NCBI RefSeq assembly: GCF_013283745.1
Contig: NZ_JABSTZ010000001.1
Location: forward strand, 700,406-764,405
Length of the DNA: 64,000 nucleotides
Reading direction: 5' to 3'
From: Aeromicrobium stalagmiti
Lineage (GTDB): Bacteria; Actinomycetota; Actinomycetes; Propionibacteriales; Nocardioidaceae
Both the position numbers and the translations under genes were made by a program. The number at the start of each line of letters is the position of its first letter. The stretch's first letter is position 1. This document shows positions 48,400-57,448 of the stretch, piece by piece. Below the pieces are notes generated by a model. That model ran no database searches and was not told where the DNA came from. It saw only the letters and a program-made list of their open reading frames with translations.

Positions 48400-49041
48400 T
48401 CAGCGGAAGGTCACCATGTCGCGCGGCAGGTGGGCGTGCTCGTTGAACGCCAGGAGCCGGGGGCCGGTCTGGCCGGAGATGATCGTCGTGACGCTCGCGT
48501 TGATGACGACGTCGTTGAGCCGCTGGAAGAGCGAGTCGTCGCCGGCCAGCAGGTGCGAGACGACCAGGGCGATCGGCCCGCCCGACGTGAACACGGCGAT
48601 GCGCTGCCCGGACGTGGCCTGGGCGACGACGTCGACGAACGACGTCAGCACGCGGTCGCGGAACTCGGCATAGGTCTCGCCCGCACCGGGCTCGCCGGCG
48701 ATCCACGCCGTGAGCGCGACGTTGAGCGAGGCCTGGAACGCCTTGGCGTCGCCCACCAGCGAGGACGGGTCGTGCGCGCGGGCCAACGCCAGGTGGTCGT
48801 ACTCGTCCCAGCCGGCGTCGACGTCGTAGCCGTCGCCCTGGCCGCTCGCGTCGATCGTCGAGATGGCCGTCTGCGCGTGGCGCTTCATGCCACCGGCGAC
48901 GGCGGCGGTCGGCGACCAGCCCGACGCCTCCCACGAGATGCCGAGTGCTGCGGACTGCTCGTCGCCGAGCGGCGAGAGCTGGTCGTAGTCGGCCGCACCC
49001 CATGACGCCTGGCCGTGCCGGATGAGGTGGATGGAGCCCAT
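48400..49041 (-). CDS. Histidine phosphatase family protein
   Basis: A 213-residue phosphoglycerate-mutase-like enzyme: catalytic motif LIRHGQASWG, a second His/Arg in VAGGMKRHAQTAIS, and the C-terminal phosphate-pocket His replaced by VFTSGGPIALVVSH, where the fold's H-x-G position is taken by SGG and a later His. The missing canonical second catalytic His is a caution, though the family varies. A -10 TAGGGT lies six bases before ATG 49041 (leaderless). It is upstream of, and probably separate from, the SDR pair because of the operator at 48377. Confidence 0.8.
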   Translation of the reverse strand: MGSIHLIRHGQASWGAADYDQLSPLGDEQSAALGISWEASGWSPTAAVAGGMKRHAQTAISTIDASGQGDGYDVDAGWDEYDHLALARAHDPSSLVGDAKAFQASLNVALTAWIAGEPGAGETYAEFRDRVLTSFVDVVAQATSGQRIAVFTSGGPIALVVSHLLAGDDSLFQRLNDVVINASVTTIISGQTGPRLLAFNEHAHLPRDMVTFR

Positions 49042-49047
49042 GCGGCG

Positions 49048-49053
49048 ACCCTA
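49048..49053 (-). promoter_or_regulatory. -10 box of the histidine phosphatase gene
   Basis: TAGGGT on the minus strand, six bases before ATG 49041; no ribosome site between. Confidence 0.5.
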
Positions 49054-49065
49054 TCGGGCGCGGCG

Positions 49066-49896
49066 TCAGGTCTTGTTGGCGAACACCCGCATCGTCAGCG
49101 GCCCGAACACCGCCACGAGAACGCCGGACATGATCAGGACCGTGACGATCGCCCCGCCGTCGGGCGTGCCGTCCATCAGGCTGCGGGCGGCGTCGACCAG
49201 GACGGTGACCGGGTTGACCTTCACGACGCTCTCCAGCACGTCGGGCATCGTCGACGGCGCCACGAACACGTTGGACAGGAACGTCAGCGGGAACAGCACC
49301 ATCATGCTGACGCCCATGACCGCGTTGGGGGTGCGCAGCTTGAAGCCCAGGAGGGTCCAGATCCAGCTGACGCTGAAGCAGAAGACCAGCAGCAGCGCGA
49401 TCGCGGCGACGACCCCGGAGACCCCGCCTGCGGGGCGGTAGCCCAGGAGCAGCGTGACGACGATGATGATGGACGACGCCATCGTGTAGCGCAGCGTGTC
49501 GCCCAGCAGGGAGCCCACGAGCAGGGACGGACGCCACACCGGCAACGACCGGATGCGGTCGAAGACGCCCTTCTCGATGTCGTTGTTGATCGTCATCGCG
49601 GTGTACATCGTGATCATCACGACGGTCTGGACGAGGATGCCCGGCGCGAGATAGGGCAGGTACTCCTTCGGCGATCCGGCGATCGCACCGCCGAAGATGA
49701 AGGTGAACATCAACGTGAACATGATCGGGAACATCGTGACGTCGAAGAGCTGCTCGGGGACGTGCTTGATCTTCAGCAGCGCGCGCCAGCCGAACGTCAA
49801 CGACGAGGAGACGGCCGATGCCGGCTGCGGCCGCGGCCCCGATCCCAGGGCCGCAGCGACCTTGGTGTCCATCCCACCGTTCGTGTCGATCGTCAT
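49066..49896 (-). CDS. ABC-2 type permease, DrrB-like
   Basis: A 276-residue membrane protein: N-terminal cytoplasmic stretch, then six membrane segments including [40 protein letters not shown] and [20 protein letters not shown]. The segment [20 protein letters not shown] is a DrrB/ABC-2 hallmark. It partners the ATPase encoded upstream, whose stop overlaps its start by 4 bases. DrrAB systems export drugs or lipids; cargo is not predictable here. Confidence 0.87.
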   Translation of the reverse strand: MTIDTNGGMDTKVAAALGSGPRPQPASAVSSSLTFGWRALLKIKHVPEQLFDVTMFPIMFTLMFTFIFGGAIAGSPKEYLPYLAPGILVQTVVMITMYTAMTINNDIEKGVFDRIRSLPVWRPSLLVGSLLGDTLRYTMASSIIIVVTLLLGYRPAGGVSGVVAAIALLLVFCFSVSWIWTLLGFKLRTPNAVMGVSMMVLFPLTFLSNVFVAPSTMPDVLESVVKVNPVTVLVDAARSLMDGTPDGGAIVTVLIMSGVLVAVFGPLTMRVFANKT

Positions 49897-50855
49897 GCCG
49901 GGACCTCCTGGTCGTCGTGCACGTGCTCGCCGGTCAGCGCCAGGAACACCTCGTCGAGGCTCGGCTGACCCAGTGAGAACTCGGTCGTGGCGATCCCGTG
50001 GTCGCGCAGCCTCGCCAGCGCGGCCGGCACCCCGGCCGGGTCGGCGACCCGCATCGTGATGGACGCCGGGTCGCTGCCGCGATCGGCCTCGCCGGACAGC
50101 GCCGACTCCAGCAGCCGGATCGCCTCGTCACGCAGCGCCGGGTCGGCGACCCGGACGTGCAGGGCGCCGCTGCCCACCGACGCCTTCAGCTCGCCGCTCG
50201 TGCCCTCGGCGATGACCTTGCCACGATCGATGACCGCGATCCGGTCGGCGAGCTGGTCGGCCTCGTCGAGGTACTGCGTCGTGAGGAGCACCGTCGTGCC
50301 GGCCGAGACCAGCGCGCGAACGATGTCCCAGACCTGGTTGCGGCTGCGGGGGTCGAGGCCCGTGGTCGGCTCGTCGAGGAACATCAGTTCGGGGCGCACC
50401 ACGATGCTGCCCGCGATGTCGATGCGCCGACGCATGCCGCCGGAGTACTTCTTGACCTGGCGGCCCGCAGCCTCGGTGAGGTCGAACGCCTCGAGCAGCT
50501 CGGCCGACCGCTCGCGGGCCTGGGCCCAGCTGAAGCCGTAGAGACGGCCCAGCATCACGAGGTTCTCCGTGCCGGTGAGGTCCTCGTCGAGGGAGGCGAA
50601 CTGTCCGGTCATCGCGACCTTGGCGCGGACGGTCGCGGCCTCGGCGACGACGTCGTGACCGAGCACGACCGCGGTCCCCCCGGTGGGCTTCAGCAGCGTG
50701 GCGAGCATCCGGATCGTCGTGGTCTTGCCGGCTCCGTTGGGTCCCAGCACGCCGTACACACCGCCGACCGGCACCTGCAGGTCGACACCGTCGACGGCCC
50801 GGGTGCTGCCGAAGGCGCGAGCCAGTCCGTGGGTCTCGATGGCGTAGGAGGTCAT
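49893..50855 (-). CDS. ABC exporter ATPase, DrrA-like
   Basis: A 320-residue ATPase with Walker [15 protein letters not shown], signature [14 protein letters not shown], Walker [16 protein letters not shown] and switch [14 protein letters not shown]. The C-terminal 80 residues ([20 protein letters not shown]) form the DrrA-type tail that aids assembly with DrrB. It ends in overlap with the permease. A palindrome at 50892-50904 lies just upstream and could bind its regulator, which is not in this window. Confidence 0.9.
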   Translation of the reverse strand: MTSYAIETHGLARAFGSTRAVDGVDLQVPVGGVYGVLGPNGAGKTTTIRMLATLLKPTGGTAVVLGHDVVAEAATVRAKVAMTGQFASLDEDLTGTENLVMLGRLYGFSWAQARERSAELLEAFDLTEAAGRQVKKYSGGMRRRIDIAGSIVVRPELMFLDEPTTGLDPRSRNQVWDIVRALVSAGTTVLLTTQYLDEADQLADRIAVIDRGKVIAEGTSGELKASVGSGALHVRVADPALRDEAIRLLESALSGEADRGSDPASITMRVADPAGVPAALARLRDHGIATTEFSLGQPSLDEVFLALTGEHVHDDQEVPA

Positions 50856-50891
50856 CCCGATCCTTTCGTCTGACCGCTATCCTGCCACGTG

Positions 50892-50904
50892 TTCCTATTA
50901 GGAA
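50892..50904. promoter_or_regulatory. Palindrome upstream of the DrrAB operon
   Basis: TTCCTA-T-TAGGAA is a perfect 13-base palindrome 37 bases before the drrA start. It is a likely operator. Confidence 0.5.
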
Positions 50905-50923
50905 GAAGCCTCGCGGCGCACAA

Positions 50924-50950
50924 AAGCCCGGCCACCAGGTGGCCGGGCTT
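50924..50950 (-). terminator. Rho-independent terminator of the fasciclin operon
   Basis: A 13-bp perfect stem (50924-50936 with 50938-50950) is followed on the minus strand by TTTTGTG. It ends the transcript of the sulfite-oxidase-type and fasciclin genes. Confidence 0.75.
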
Positions 50951-50972
50951 CTGTGGTGCTACCTCGTGTCGA

Positions 50973-51641
50973 TCAGGCCGGGGGCATGAGGACGGAGTCG
51001 ATCAGGTACACCGTGGCGTTGGCGGTCTTGACGCCACCGCAGATGACCTTGGCGTTGCCCTCACCGACGGTGATGTCGTCGCCCGAGCCCTTGACCGTGA
51101 GGTCAGCGCCGTTGACGGTCTTGAACGTGCCGTCGATGTCGGCCGGAGCGATCTTGCCGGGGATGACGTGGTAGGTCAGGATGCCGGACAGCGTTCCGCC
51201 GCCCTTCTCCTCGGAGACCGTCTTGACGCCCTCGTCACCGAGCTCCTTGAAGAGCGCGTCGAACGCGGTGTCGACCGGCGCGAACACGGTGAACTCGCCA
51301 CCGTTGAGGGTGTCGACCAGGTCGACGTCGGGGTTGATCTGGCCCGAGACGGCCTTGACGAGCGTCTTGAGCAGCGGGTTGTTGCTGGCAGCCGTGGCGA
51401 CGGGGTCGACCGACATGCCGCTGACCGAGCCCTTGCCGTCCGGCACGGCCTTCGCGTAGTCGGCGCAGCCGGCTCCGACGAGGTCGGCGGCCGGGTCGGC
51501 GGCGGAGTCGTCGGGGGCAGCGGAGGTCGCGTCGTCAGCCGGCGCCGCTTCGCCTTCGCTGTCGCTCGAACCGCAAGCAGCAGTGAAGAGGGACAGCGAG
51601 GCAACCGCCGCGACGGCGAAGCTCTTGGTGGTTGTACGCAT
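50973..51641 (-). CDS. Fasciclin-domain lipoprotein
   Basis: A 222-residue lipoprotein: signal peptide with lipobox LFTAAC at residues 18-23, an acidic low-complexity linker ([20 protein letters not shown]), then one fasciclin (FAS1) domain with [20 protein letters not shown] and [13 protein letters not shown] and [15 protein letters not shown]1 domains mediate adhesion, and MPT83-type homologs in mycobacteria are abundant surface antigens. AAGGAGAA precedes ATG 51641. It is 35 bases from the molybdoenzyme gene and shares its transcript. Confidence 0.9.
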   Translation of the reverse strand: MRTTTKSFAVAAVASLSLFTAACGSSDSEGEAAPADDATSAAPDDSAADPAADLVGAGCADYAKAVPDGKGSVSGMSVDPVATAASNNPLLKTLVKAVSGQINPDVDLVDTLNGGEFTVFAPVDTAFDALFKELGDEGVKTVSEEKGGGTLSGILTYHVIPGKIAPADIDGTFKTVNGADLTVKGSGDDITVGEGNAKVICGGVKTANATVYLIDSVLMPPA

Positions 51642-51676
51642 TTCGGTTCTCCTTGTTGGTTGGGTGTCGTGCGGTG

Positions 51677-53236
51677 TTACTCGACGCGGAACTGGACGCT
51701 GTGCCAGCCGGTCGTCCCGTTCGGGCGAATGCGTGCCCGCTCGGAAGTCTGTGTGTCGCCGTCCTTGTTGGTGGCGCGGATCGTGACCTGGTGGTTGCCC
51801 GGAGTAGCGTCGTCCCACTGGTAGCTCCACTGACGCCAGGTCTCGTTGTTGTCCTCGGCGCCGAGCGTGGCCTCGACCCACTCGCCCTTGTCGATGCTCA
51901 CCTCGACCTTCTCGATGCCGACGGTCTGCGCCCAGGCCACGCCGCCGAGGCGGACCTTGTCCTGCGGGAAGGCCTGGAAGGACTTCGGGACGTCGATGCG
52001 CGAGGAGAACTTGATGGGGGCCAGCGCGGTGTAGTCGCGCGTCGTCCAGTAGCCCTTGAAGTCCGAGAACTTCGTGACCTCGATCTCGGTCAGCCACTTG
52101 GTCGCGGAGACGAAGCCGTAGAGGCCGGGGATCACGAGCCGGGCCGGGAAGCCGTGGGAGAGCGGGAGGGGCTCGCCGTTCATGCCGATCGCGACCATCG
52201 CGTTGCGGTCGTCGGTCACGGTCTCGATCGGGCTGCCGGCCGTCCAGCGGTCGGCGCTCGTCGACTTGATGGCATCGGCACCGGCCTGCACACCGGCCAT
52301 CTCCAGCAGCGTCGCGGTGCGGACACCGAGCCACAGGGCGTTGCCGACGTAGGGGCCGCCGACCTCGTTGGAGACGCAGGTCAGGGTGACCCGGTGCTCC
52401 TCGAGCGGCATGTTCATGAGGTCGCGGTAGGAGAGGTTGAGCTCCTGGTCGACCATCCCGTGGATGCGCAGCGACCAGCCCTCGGCCGGGACGTCGGGGA
52501 TGCGCAGCGCGGTGTCGACGCGGTAGAAGTCGCGGTTGGGGGTGACGAACTCGCTCACGCCCTTGACGCCGACCTCGACGCCGGAGGGCACGGCGGGAGC
52601 GGCCTTGGCAGCACCCGGGAGCCGGATGCCGGCGCGGGACGCTGCAGCGGCGGCATCGCCGAAGAGCTGGCCGACTGCTCCGCCGATGACGGCCAGCGCG
52701 GTCACGCCGAGGGAGGCCTTGAGGAATCCGCGACGACCGAGACCGAGCGGGTGGGCGGCGGCCGCCTCCTCACGCTCGCGCAGGGTGGCGAGCAGCAGGA
52801 TCAGGGCCCCGAGGCTGACGACCACGGTGAGGACCGACGGCACCAGGGTCAGTGCGCGGCCCGCGGTGGTGGTGCGGTCGATCGCGGCGCAGAGCACGGC
52901 GATGAGGCCGATGACGCCGACGACGGCGATGGCGACGCGGGGCTTCTTGCGTCCGATGATGCCGGCGACCACGGCCAGGAGGGCGAGCGTCGCGACGACG
53001 CCGCCGATGAGGATCGGCTTGTCGGCGGTGCCGAACTGCTTGACCGCGAACTCCTTGAGGAACGGCGGCGCGTAGTCGATCGCGCGGTTGCCGACCGACT
53101 CGATCGGCGAGGGAACGCCCTGCAGCAGCGCGGCGACGCCGGTGCCGACGGCCACGCCGGATGCGGCGGCCAAGAAGCCGGCAAGGGCTCCGGCCCACCA
53201 TGGCGCCGTGGCGCGGGTTGCTGTCTGGGTGCTCAC
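51677..53236 (-). CDS. Membrane-anchored sulfite-oxidase-type molybdopterin oxidoreductase
   Basis: A 519-residue protein. Residues 1-155 hold four membrane segments ([78 protein letters not shown]). Next, [18 protein letters not shown] has a Tat-type twin Arg with FLK, followed by the molybdopterin domain (residues 215-420). The conserved cysteine ligand is in [10 protein letters not shown]. The C-terminal Mo-co dimerisation domain ([20 protein letters not shown]) completes the fold. The likely action is oxidation or reduction of a sulfur or other oxyanion outside the membrane. A fasciclin lipoprotein follows it in the operon. GTG 53236 is the start. Confidence 0.88.
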   Translation of the reverse strand: MSTQTATRATAPWWAGALAGFLAAASGVAVGTGVAALLQGVPSPIESVGNRAIDYAPPFLKEFAVKQFGTADKPILIGGVVATLALLAVVAGIIGRKKPRVAIAVVGVIGLIAVLCAAIDRTTTAGRALTLVPSVLTVVVSLGALILLLATLREREEAAAAHPLGLGRRGFLKASLGVTALAVIGGAVGQLFGDAAAAASRAGIRLPGAAKAAPAVPSGVEVGVKGVSEFVTPNRDFYRVDTALRIPDVPAEGWSLRIHGMVDQELNLSYRDLMNMPLEEHRVTLTCVSNEVGGPYVGNALWLGVRTATLLEMAGVQAGADAIKSTSADRWTAGSPIETVTDDRNAMVAIGMNGEPLPLSHGFPARLVIPGLYGFVSATKWLTEIEVTKFSDFKGYWTTRDYTALAPIKFSSRIDVPKSFQAFPQDKVRLGGVAWAQTVGIEKVEVSIDKGEWVEATLGAEDNNETWRQWSYQWDDATPGNHQVTIRATNKDGDTQTSERARIRPNGTTGWHSVQFRVE

Positions 53237-53325
53237 ACCTGATGTTCGACACCCTCCCCGAGATGGATGGGTGGGAGTTCGAAAAATATTCCCGAGCGAA
53301 CTCGTGAGTAACCGAAATGCGCTCC

Positions 53326-53331
53326 TAGGCT
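53326..53331 (+). promoter_or_regulatory. -10 box of the unassigned protein gene at 53338
   Basis: TAGGCT, six bases before ATG 53338; probably leaderless. Confidence 0.5.
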
Positions 53332-53337
53332 GGAGCG

Positions 53338-54765
53338 ATGAGCGATCAACCCGGCGTCTCCTTCCCCTCCGAGAGCTCGTCGTCCGCGGCTCGCACCGTC
53401 ATGGCCGACGCGCTCCGCAAGGCCGATCCGGTCGGCGCCCGCGCGGTCGAGAACGAGACCAACTGGCGGCGCAACTACCTCGCCCACTTCCGCCGGGCCG
53501 TCGAGGCCGGCATCGGCGAGGCGCCGGCCGCCCACGCCATCGCGGCCGACGGCCTGCGGAGCGCCCACGAGCTGATGCGCTTCGGCGACGTCCCGCTCGA
53601 CCGGGCGATCGGCGGCACCGCGCTCACCCAGGCCTTCCACACCCGGACCGTCCGCGGCGCGGCCGAGCCCGAGACCGAGCTCTCGATCCCCTACCGCGGC
53701 GAGCGCCTGAGCGGCAAGGCACTCCTCGACCAGCTGGACCGCTGGGTCGCGGACGGCGTCATCACGACCTCGTGCTCCGAGGCCGTGCAGACCGTGCAGG
53801 ACAACCCCGACTGGCTGCGTCTCGAGGGTGACACCGTCGTCGTGCTCGGCGCCGGAGCCGAGATGGGCCCCTACCGGGCGCTGCTGCGCTGGGGGGCCGA
53901 GGTCGTGGCGCTCGACCTGCCGCGGGCCGACGTGCAGGAGCGCGTGCGCACGCCCGCGACCGAGTCGGCCGGCACGGCGCACCTGCCCGCCCGCATCGTC
54001 ACCAACGGAGACGACGACTCGGGAGCGGACCTGCTCACCGAGCTGCCGGCCATCGCGCACTGGCTCGACGGGCTCGACGGACGCCTCGTGCTCGGCAACT
54101 ACTGCTATGCCGACGGTGCCGCCCACGTCCGCGTCTCGATGGCTGCTGACGCCCTCGCGGAGCACCTGACCCGCCAGCGTCCCGACACCGCCCTCGCCTT
54201 CCTCGCCACGCCGACCGACACGTTCGCGGTGCCGGCCGACGACGTCGCCCGGTCCAACGAGGCGTACGCCCGCCGCAGCGCCTCGCGTCTGCTCCGCACC
54301 CCGCTGCGCGCCGTGAGCGGCGGACGCCTGCTGCAGCGCAACTATCCGCCCGGCGCCGACCCAGGACTCTGCGACGCCCTCGTGCCGCAGCAGGGGCCCA
54401 ACTATGCCCTCGCCAAGCGGCTCCAGCGCTGGCGCGCGACGACGGCCCGCCACAGCGGGACGATGGTGTCGCTCAACGTGGCCCCCGCGACCCGCACCCG
54501 CTCGGTCGTCAAGAACAAGGCGCTCGCCGCCGCCTACGCCGGGGCACACCGCTTCGGCGTCGAGATCTTCGACCCTGCCACGAGCAACACCCTCATGGCG
54601 GCGCTGCTCGCGTACGACCTGCGGTCAGGTGCCCAGCCGCAGGACGAGCCGTGGCAGGACGAGGCCGTCAACGCCGCGCACGGCGGACTCTGGACGGCTG
54701 CCTATCACCCGCGCAGCGCCCTCGGCCTGGCCGCCGTGCTCGGCATCGGCGCCCTGCGCGGCTGA
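53338..54765 (+). CDS. Unassigned protein with Rossmann-like core
   Basis: A 475-residue soluble protein, no signal peptide. The centre (about residues 160-200) reads DTVVVLGAGAEMGPYRALLR, WGAEVVALDLPRADVQERV, a nucleotide- or SAM-binding Rossmann pattern. The N-terminal 150 residues are helical and charged (ENETNWRRNYLAHFRRAVEA). I do not recognise the family; dehydrogenase or methyltransferase-related folds are both possible. Two other blocks that look conserved are GRLVLGNYCYADGAAHVRVS and FGVEIFDPATSNTLMAALLA. It stands alone and leaderless, divergent from the molybdoenzyme. Confidence 0.6.
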   Translation: MSDQPGVSFPSESSSSAARTVMADALRKADPVGARAVENETNWRRNYLAHFRRAVEAGIGEAPAAHAIAADGLRSAHELMRFGDVPLDRAIGGTALTQAFHTRTVRGAAEPETELSIPYRGERLSGKALLDQLDRWVADGVITTSCSEAVQTVQDNPDWLRLEGDTVVVLGAGAEMGPYRALLRWGAEVVALDLPRADVQERVRTPATESAGTAHLPARIVTNGDDDSGADLLTELPAIAHWLDGLDGRLVLGNYCYADGAAHVRVSMAADALAEHLTRQRPDTALAFLATPTDTFAVPADDVARSNEAYARRSASRLLRTPLRAVSGGRLLQRNYPPGADPGLCDALVPQQGPNYALAKRLQRWRATTARHSGTMVSLNVAPATRTRSVVKNKALAAAYAGAHRFGVEIFDPATSNTLMAALLAYDLRSGAQPQDEPWQDEAVNAAHGGLWTAAYHPRSALGLAAVLGIGALRG

Positions 54766-54774
54766 TCGGCCTTC

Positions 54775-54950
54775 GTCGACGAGGCTTCGCAGAACAACGC
54801 CTTCGGCGTGAGACGCTCCCGCTCCGCTAGTCTTCGCCGACGTTCGGCCGCGGGCGGCCTCAGTCGACGAGGCTTCGCAGAACAACGCCTTCGGCGTGAG
54901 ACGCTCCCGCTTCGCTAGCCTTCGCCGACGTTCGGCCGCGGGCGGCCTCA
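54775..54950. repeat. 88-bp tandem repeat, two copies, in an intergenic region
   Basis: 54775-54862 and 54863-54950 are the same 88-bp unit, with only a few base differences (for example CTCCGCTAGTC against CTTCGCTAGCC). Within the unit are short hairpins such as CGCCTTCGGCG. The second copy ends with the stop codon of the nitroreductase. The first 8 bases of a third unit (GTCGACGA) lie in the gene's last codons. No clear reading frame or transposase is linked. Confidence 0.8.
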
Positions 54951-55631
54951 GTCGACGAACGTCGCTGCTTCGGTGATGGGGGCTCGGGTCGACATGAACT
55001 GCGCCGAGGGGTGCTCCGGGTCGGGGTGACCGAACGAGATGCCGCAGACGACGCGGCGGTCGTCCGGCAGGGCGAGGAGCTCGCGCACCGCCGGTGCGAC
55101 CTGACCGATCGCCGCCTGGGCGCACGTGCCAAGACCCCGGGCCTGGGCCGCGAGCATGAACGAGTTGACGTAGAGACCGCAGTCGATCGCGCCGTAGACG
55201 CCCAGGTCGGCGTCGGTCGTGATGATCGCGACGTGCGGGGCGCCGAAGAACTCGAAGTTGCGGAGCATCTGCATGGCCGATGCCTCGCGGTCGCCGCGCT
55301 GCACGCCGACCGCCTCGTAGAGCTGCCAGCCGACCTCCTTGCGTCGCTCGTCGTAGACCCCGTTGTAGGCCGCCGGGAACGGGAAGTCCGACGGCGCCGG
55401 CTGCCCGAACGTCGCGATGACGTGGTCGACCGCCGCCTTGGAGAGGGCGTCGCGGGCCTCGCCCGAGACGATGTGCACCTGCCACGGCTGCGTGTTGCAC
55501 CACGACGCCGTGTGCTGCGCGGCGGCGAGCACCTGCTCGATCGTCTCGCGCTCGACGGGCTCGGAGAGGTAGCCGCGACAGCTGCGGCGCTCGGTGAGGA
55601 CGCGCTCGACCGCCTCGAAGTCCGTCGTCAT
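54948..55631 (-). CDS. Nitroreductase family protein
   Basis: A 227-residue FMN enzyme (RRSCRGYLSEPVERETIEQV, AAQHTASWCNTQPWQVHIVS, LGVYGAIDCGLYVNSFMLAA, GLGTCAQAAIGQVAPAV, VCGISFGHPDP), the usual NAD(P)H-dependent nitroreductase/dehydropteridine-type fold. Substrate unknown. ATG 55631 overlaps the enoyl-CoA hydratase stop (4 bases). Its stop codon lies in the 88-bp repeat. Confidence 0.88.
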   Translation of the reverse strand: MTTDFEAVERVLTERRSCRGYLSEPVERETIEQVLAAAQHTASWCNTQPWQVHIVSGEARDALSKAAVDHVIATFGQPAPSDFPFPAAYNGVYDERRKEVGWQLYEAVGVQRGDREASAMQMLRNFEFFGAPHVAIITTDADLGVYGAIDCGLYVNSFMLAAQARGLGTCAQAAIGQVAPAVRELLALPDDRRVVCGISFGHPDPEHPSAQFMSTRAPITEAATFVD

Positions 55632-56383
55632 GCGCCCACGAACTTCGGTGCGCGCTTCTGCACGAACGCCGTCGTCCCCTCGGCGAAGTCGGCTGTGTCG
55701 AACAGCTGCACCTGCAGGTCGCGCTCGCGGTCGAGCGCGGCGTCGAGGTTGCCGAGGGTCGCCGCGGCGATCGCCTCCTTGGTCGCCCGGTAGGCGACCC
55801 CGGCCCCGGTCGCCAGGCGGGTGACGATCGTCTGCACCGTGGCCTCGAGCTCGGCGTCGGCGACCGCGGCATGGATCAGGCCGGCGTCGGCGGCGTCGGC
55901 GGCCGGGAGCCGCTCGCCCAGCAGGGCCATGGCGGACGCGCGGGCCCGGCCGATCGACGCGGCGACGACGGCCGTGGCCCCACCGTCGGGCATCAGGCCG
56001 ATGTTGGTGAAGGGAAGCAGGAAGTACGCCGACTGCCCGGCGACGGTGATGTCGGCGGCGAACGCGACCGAGGCGCCGAAGCCGGCGGCTGGCCCGTTGA
56101 CCGCGGCGACGACCGGCACCGGGCTGCTGGTGATGGCCCGGATCAGGCGGTTCGCTCGGTCCATCGGCTCGGTGCCGCTGATCGTCTCGTCGAGTCGGGC
56201 ACCGGTCGTGAAGGCCCGCCCGGCACCGGTGAAGACGATCACGCGGGTGCTCGCGTCGATCCCCTCGACCGCGTCGGACGCGGCGTCGAGCATGTCGCCG
56301 GTCAGGCCGTTGAGCCGGTCGGGGTCGTTCCAGGTGATCGTGAGCACGCCGTCGGCGGTCTCGACCAGCAGGGATTCAGACAT
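55628..56383 (-). CDS. Enoyl-CoA hydratase/isomerase
   Basis: A 251-residue crotonase-fold enzyme: VLTITWNDPDRLNGLTGDML, VFTGAGRAFTTGARLDETIS, NGPAAGFGASVAFAADITVA, and LPFTNIGLMPDGGATAVVAA. The oxyanion-hole glycines are kept; the Glu residues of true hydratases are replaced in part (GLMPDGG has Asp), as in isomerase or CoA-ligase branches. ATG 56383 follows GAGGAGAAG; an upstream start at 56446 would read over the hairpin at 56399-56419. It is divergent from an SDR gene. Confidence 0.85.
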   Translation of the reverse strand: MSESLLVETADGVLTITWNDPDRLNGLTGDMLDAASDAVEGIDASTRVIVFTGAGRAFTTGARLDETISGTEPMDRANRLIRAITSSPVPVVAAVNGPAAGFGASVAFAADITVAGQSAYFLLPFTNIGLMPDGGATAVVAASIGRARASAMALLGERLPAADAADAGLIHAAVADAELEATVQTIVTRLATGAGVAYRATKEAIAAATLGNLDAALDRERDLQVQLFDTADFAEGTTAFVQKRAPKFVGA

Positions 56384-56398
56384 CTTCTCCTCCTCGGT

Positions 56399-56419
56399 GA
56401 CCCCGGTCCGGCCGGGGTC
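56399..56419. promoter_or_regulatory. GC-rich inverted repeat in the divergent intergenic region
   Basis: GACCCCGG-N5-CCGGGGTC is an 8-bp perfect inverted repeat in the 72-base gap between the enoyl-CoA hydratase and SDR genes; possible operator. Confidence 0.35.
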
Positions 56420-56443
56420 TGGCGATCGTGACAGTAATGGTGG

Positions 56444-56449
56444 CACAAT
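56444..56449 (+). promoter_or_regulatory. -10 box of the SDR gene at 56456
   Basis: CACAAT, six bases before ATG 56456; no ribosome site between. Tentative. Confidence 0.35.
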
Positions 56450-56455
56450 CCACCC

Positions 56456-57313
56456 ATGTCACTCGCAGGCAAGACCCTGATCATGTCCGGCGGCAGTCGT
56501 GGGATCGGGGAGGCCATCGCCGTCCGAGCCGCCCGCGACGGCGCCAACGTGGCCCTGCTGGCCAAGACGACCGAGCCGCACCCGGCCCTGCCCGGCACGA
56601 TCCACACCGCGGCCGCGGCGATCGAGGCGGCGGGCGGTCATGCCCTCCCGCTCGTCGGTGACATCCGCGACGACGCCTTCGTCCTCGACGCCGTGGCGCA
56701 GACCGCAGCCGCGTTCGGCGGCATCGACATCGTCGTCAACAACGCCTCAGCGATCGACCTGTCGAAGACCGAGGACCTGTCGATGAAGAAGTACGACCTG
56801 ATGAACGACATCAACTCGCGCGGCTCGTTCCTGCTCGCGAAGTCGTGCATCGAGCACCTCAAGGCGTCCGACAACGCGCACATCCTCACGCTGTCGCCGC
56901 CGATCACGCTCGACCCGAAGTGGTTCTCGACCGCGACCGCCTACACGATCGCGAAGTTCGGCATGAGCCTGGTGACGCTGGGCCTGAGCGAGGAGCTGCG
57001 CCCGTACGGCATCGCGGCCAACTCGTTGTGGCCTCGCACGGCGATCGACACCGCCGCGGTGCGCAACGTCGTCGGCGCCGGGCTCGTGTCCCACTCCCGC
57101 ACGCCCGCGATCATGGCCGACGCGGCCTACGAGATCGTGACGAAGCCGAGCCGGGAGCTCACGGGGCAGTTCCTCATCGACGACGACGTGCTCGAGGCCG
57201 CCGGCGTCACGGACTTCTCGATCTATCTCAACGGCGGCGAGGAGTCCGACCTCGCGCTCGACTTCTGGGTCGAGCCCAAGGGCCCCCACAACCCCGACCT
57301 GTCCCTTCACTGA
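56456..57313 (+). CDS. Short-chain dehydrogenase/reductase, HSDL2-like
   Basis: A 285-residue SDR: LIMSGGSRGIGEAIAVRAAR, VALLAKTTEPHPALPGTIHT, IDIVVNNASAIDLSKTEDLS, LTLSPPITLDPKWFSTATAY and IAKFG. The active-site Tyr-x3-Lys is YTIAK, with Ser in the TLSPP stretch. The SPP segment and the P..LPGTIHTAAAAIE block are typical of the HSDL2-like family, involved in lipid metabolism, rather than classical ketoreductases. It is divergent from an enoyl-CoA hydratase. Start ATG 56456 has CACAAT six bases upstream. Confidence 0.87.
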   Translation: MSLAGKTLIMSGGSRGIGEAIAVRAARDGANVALLAKTTEPHPALPGTIHTAAAAIEAAGGHALPLVGDIRDDAFVLDAVAQTAAAFGGIDIVVNNASAIDLSKTEDLSMKKYDLMNDINSRGSFLLAKSCIEHLKASDNAHILTLSPPITLDPKWFSTATAYTIAKFGMSLVTLGLSEELRPYGIAANSLWPRTAIDTAAVRNVVGAGLVSHSRTPAIMADAAYEIVTKPSRELTGQFLIDDDVLEAAGVTDFSIYLNGGEESDLALDFWVEPKGPHNPDLSLH

Positions 57314-57448
57314 CCGTCGAGGCCGGATCGTGATCCCCAAGGTCCCGTCGAACTAGTCCGTTCGGGCCAATTTTGCCTGTCGGACACCAAATCCCCACGG
57401 ATGGCCGTCCCTGCTCGTACCGTCGAGGGCAAGGGAAGGAAATCTCGG

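Noticed and set aside
54860-55132. Reading frame (90 aa) across the tandem repeat and the nitroreductase 3' end
   Set aside because: It is antisense-frame shadow reading of the repeat and the real gene; no start context or conserved pattern.
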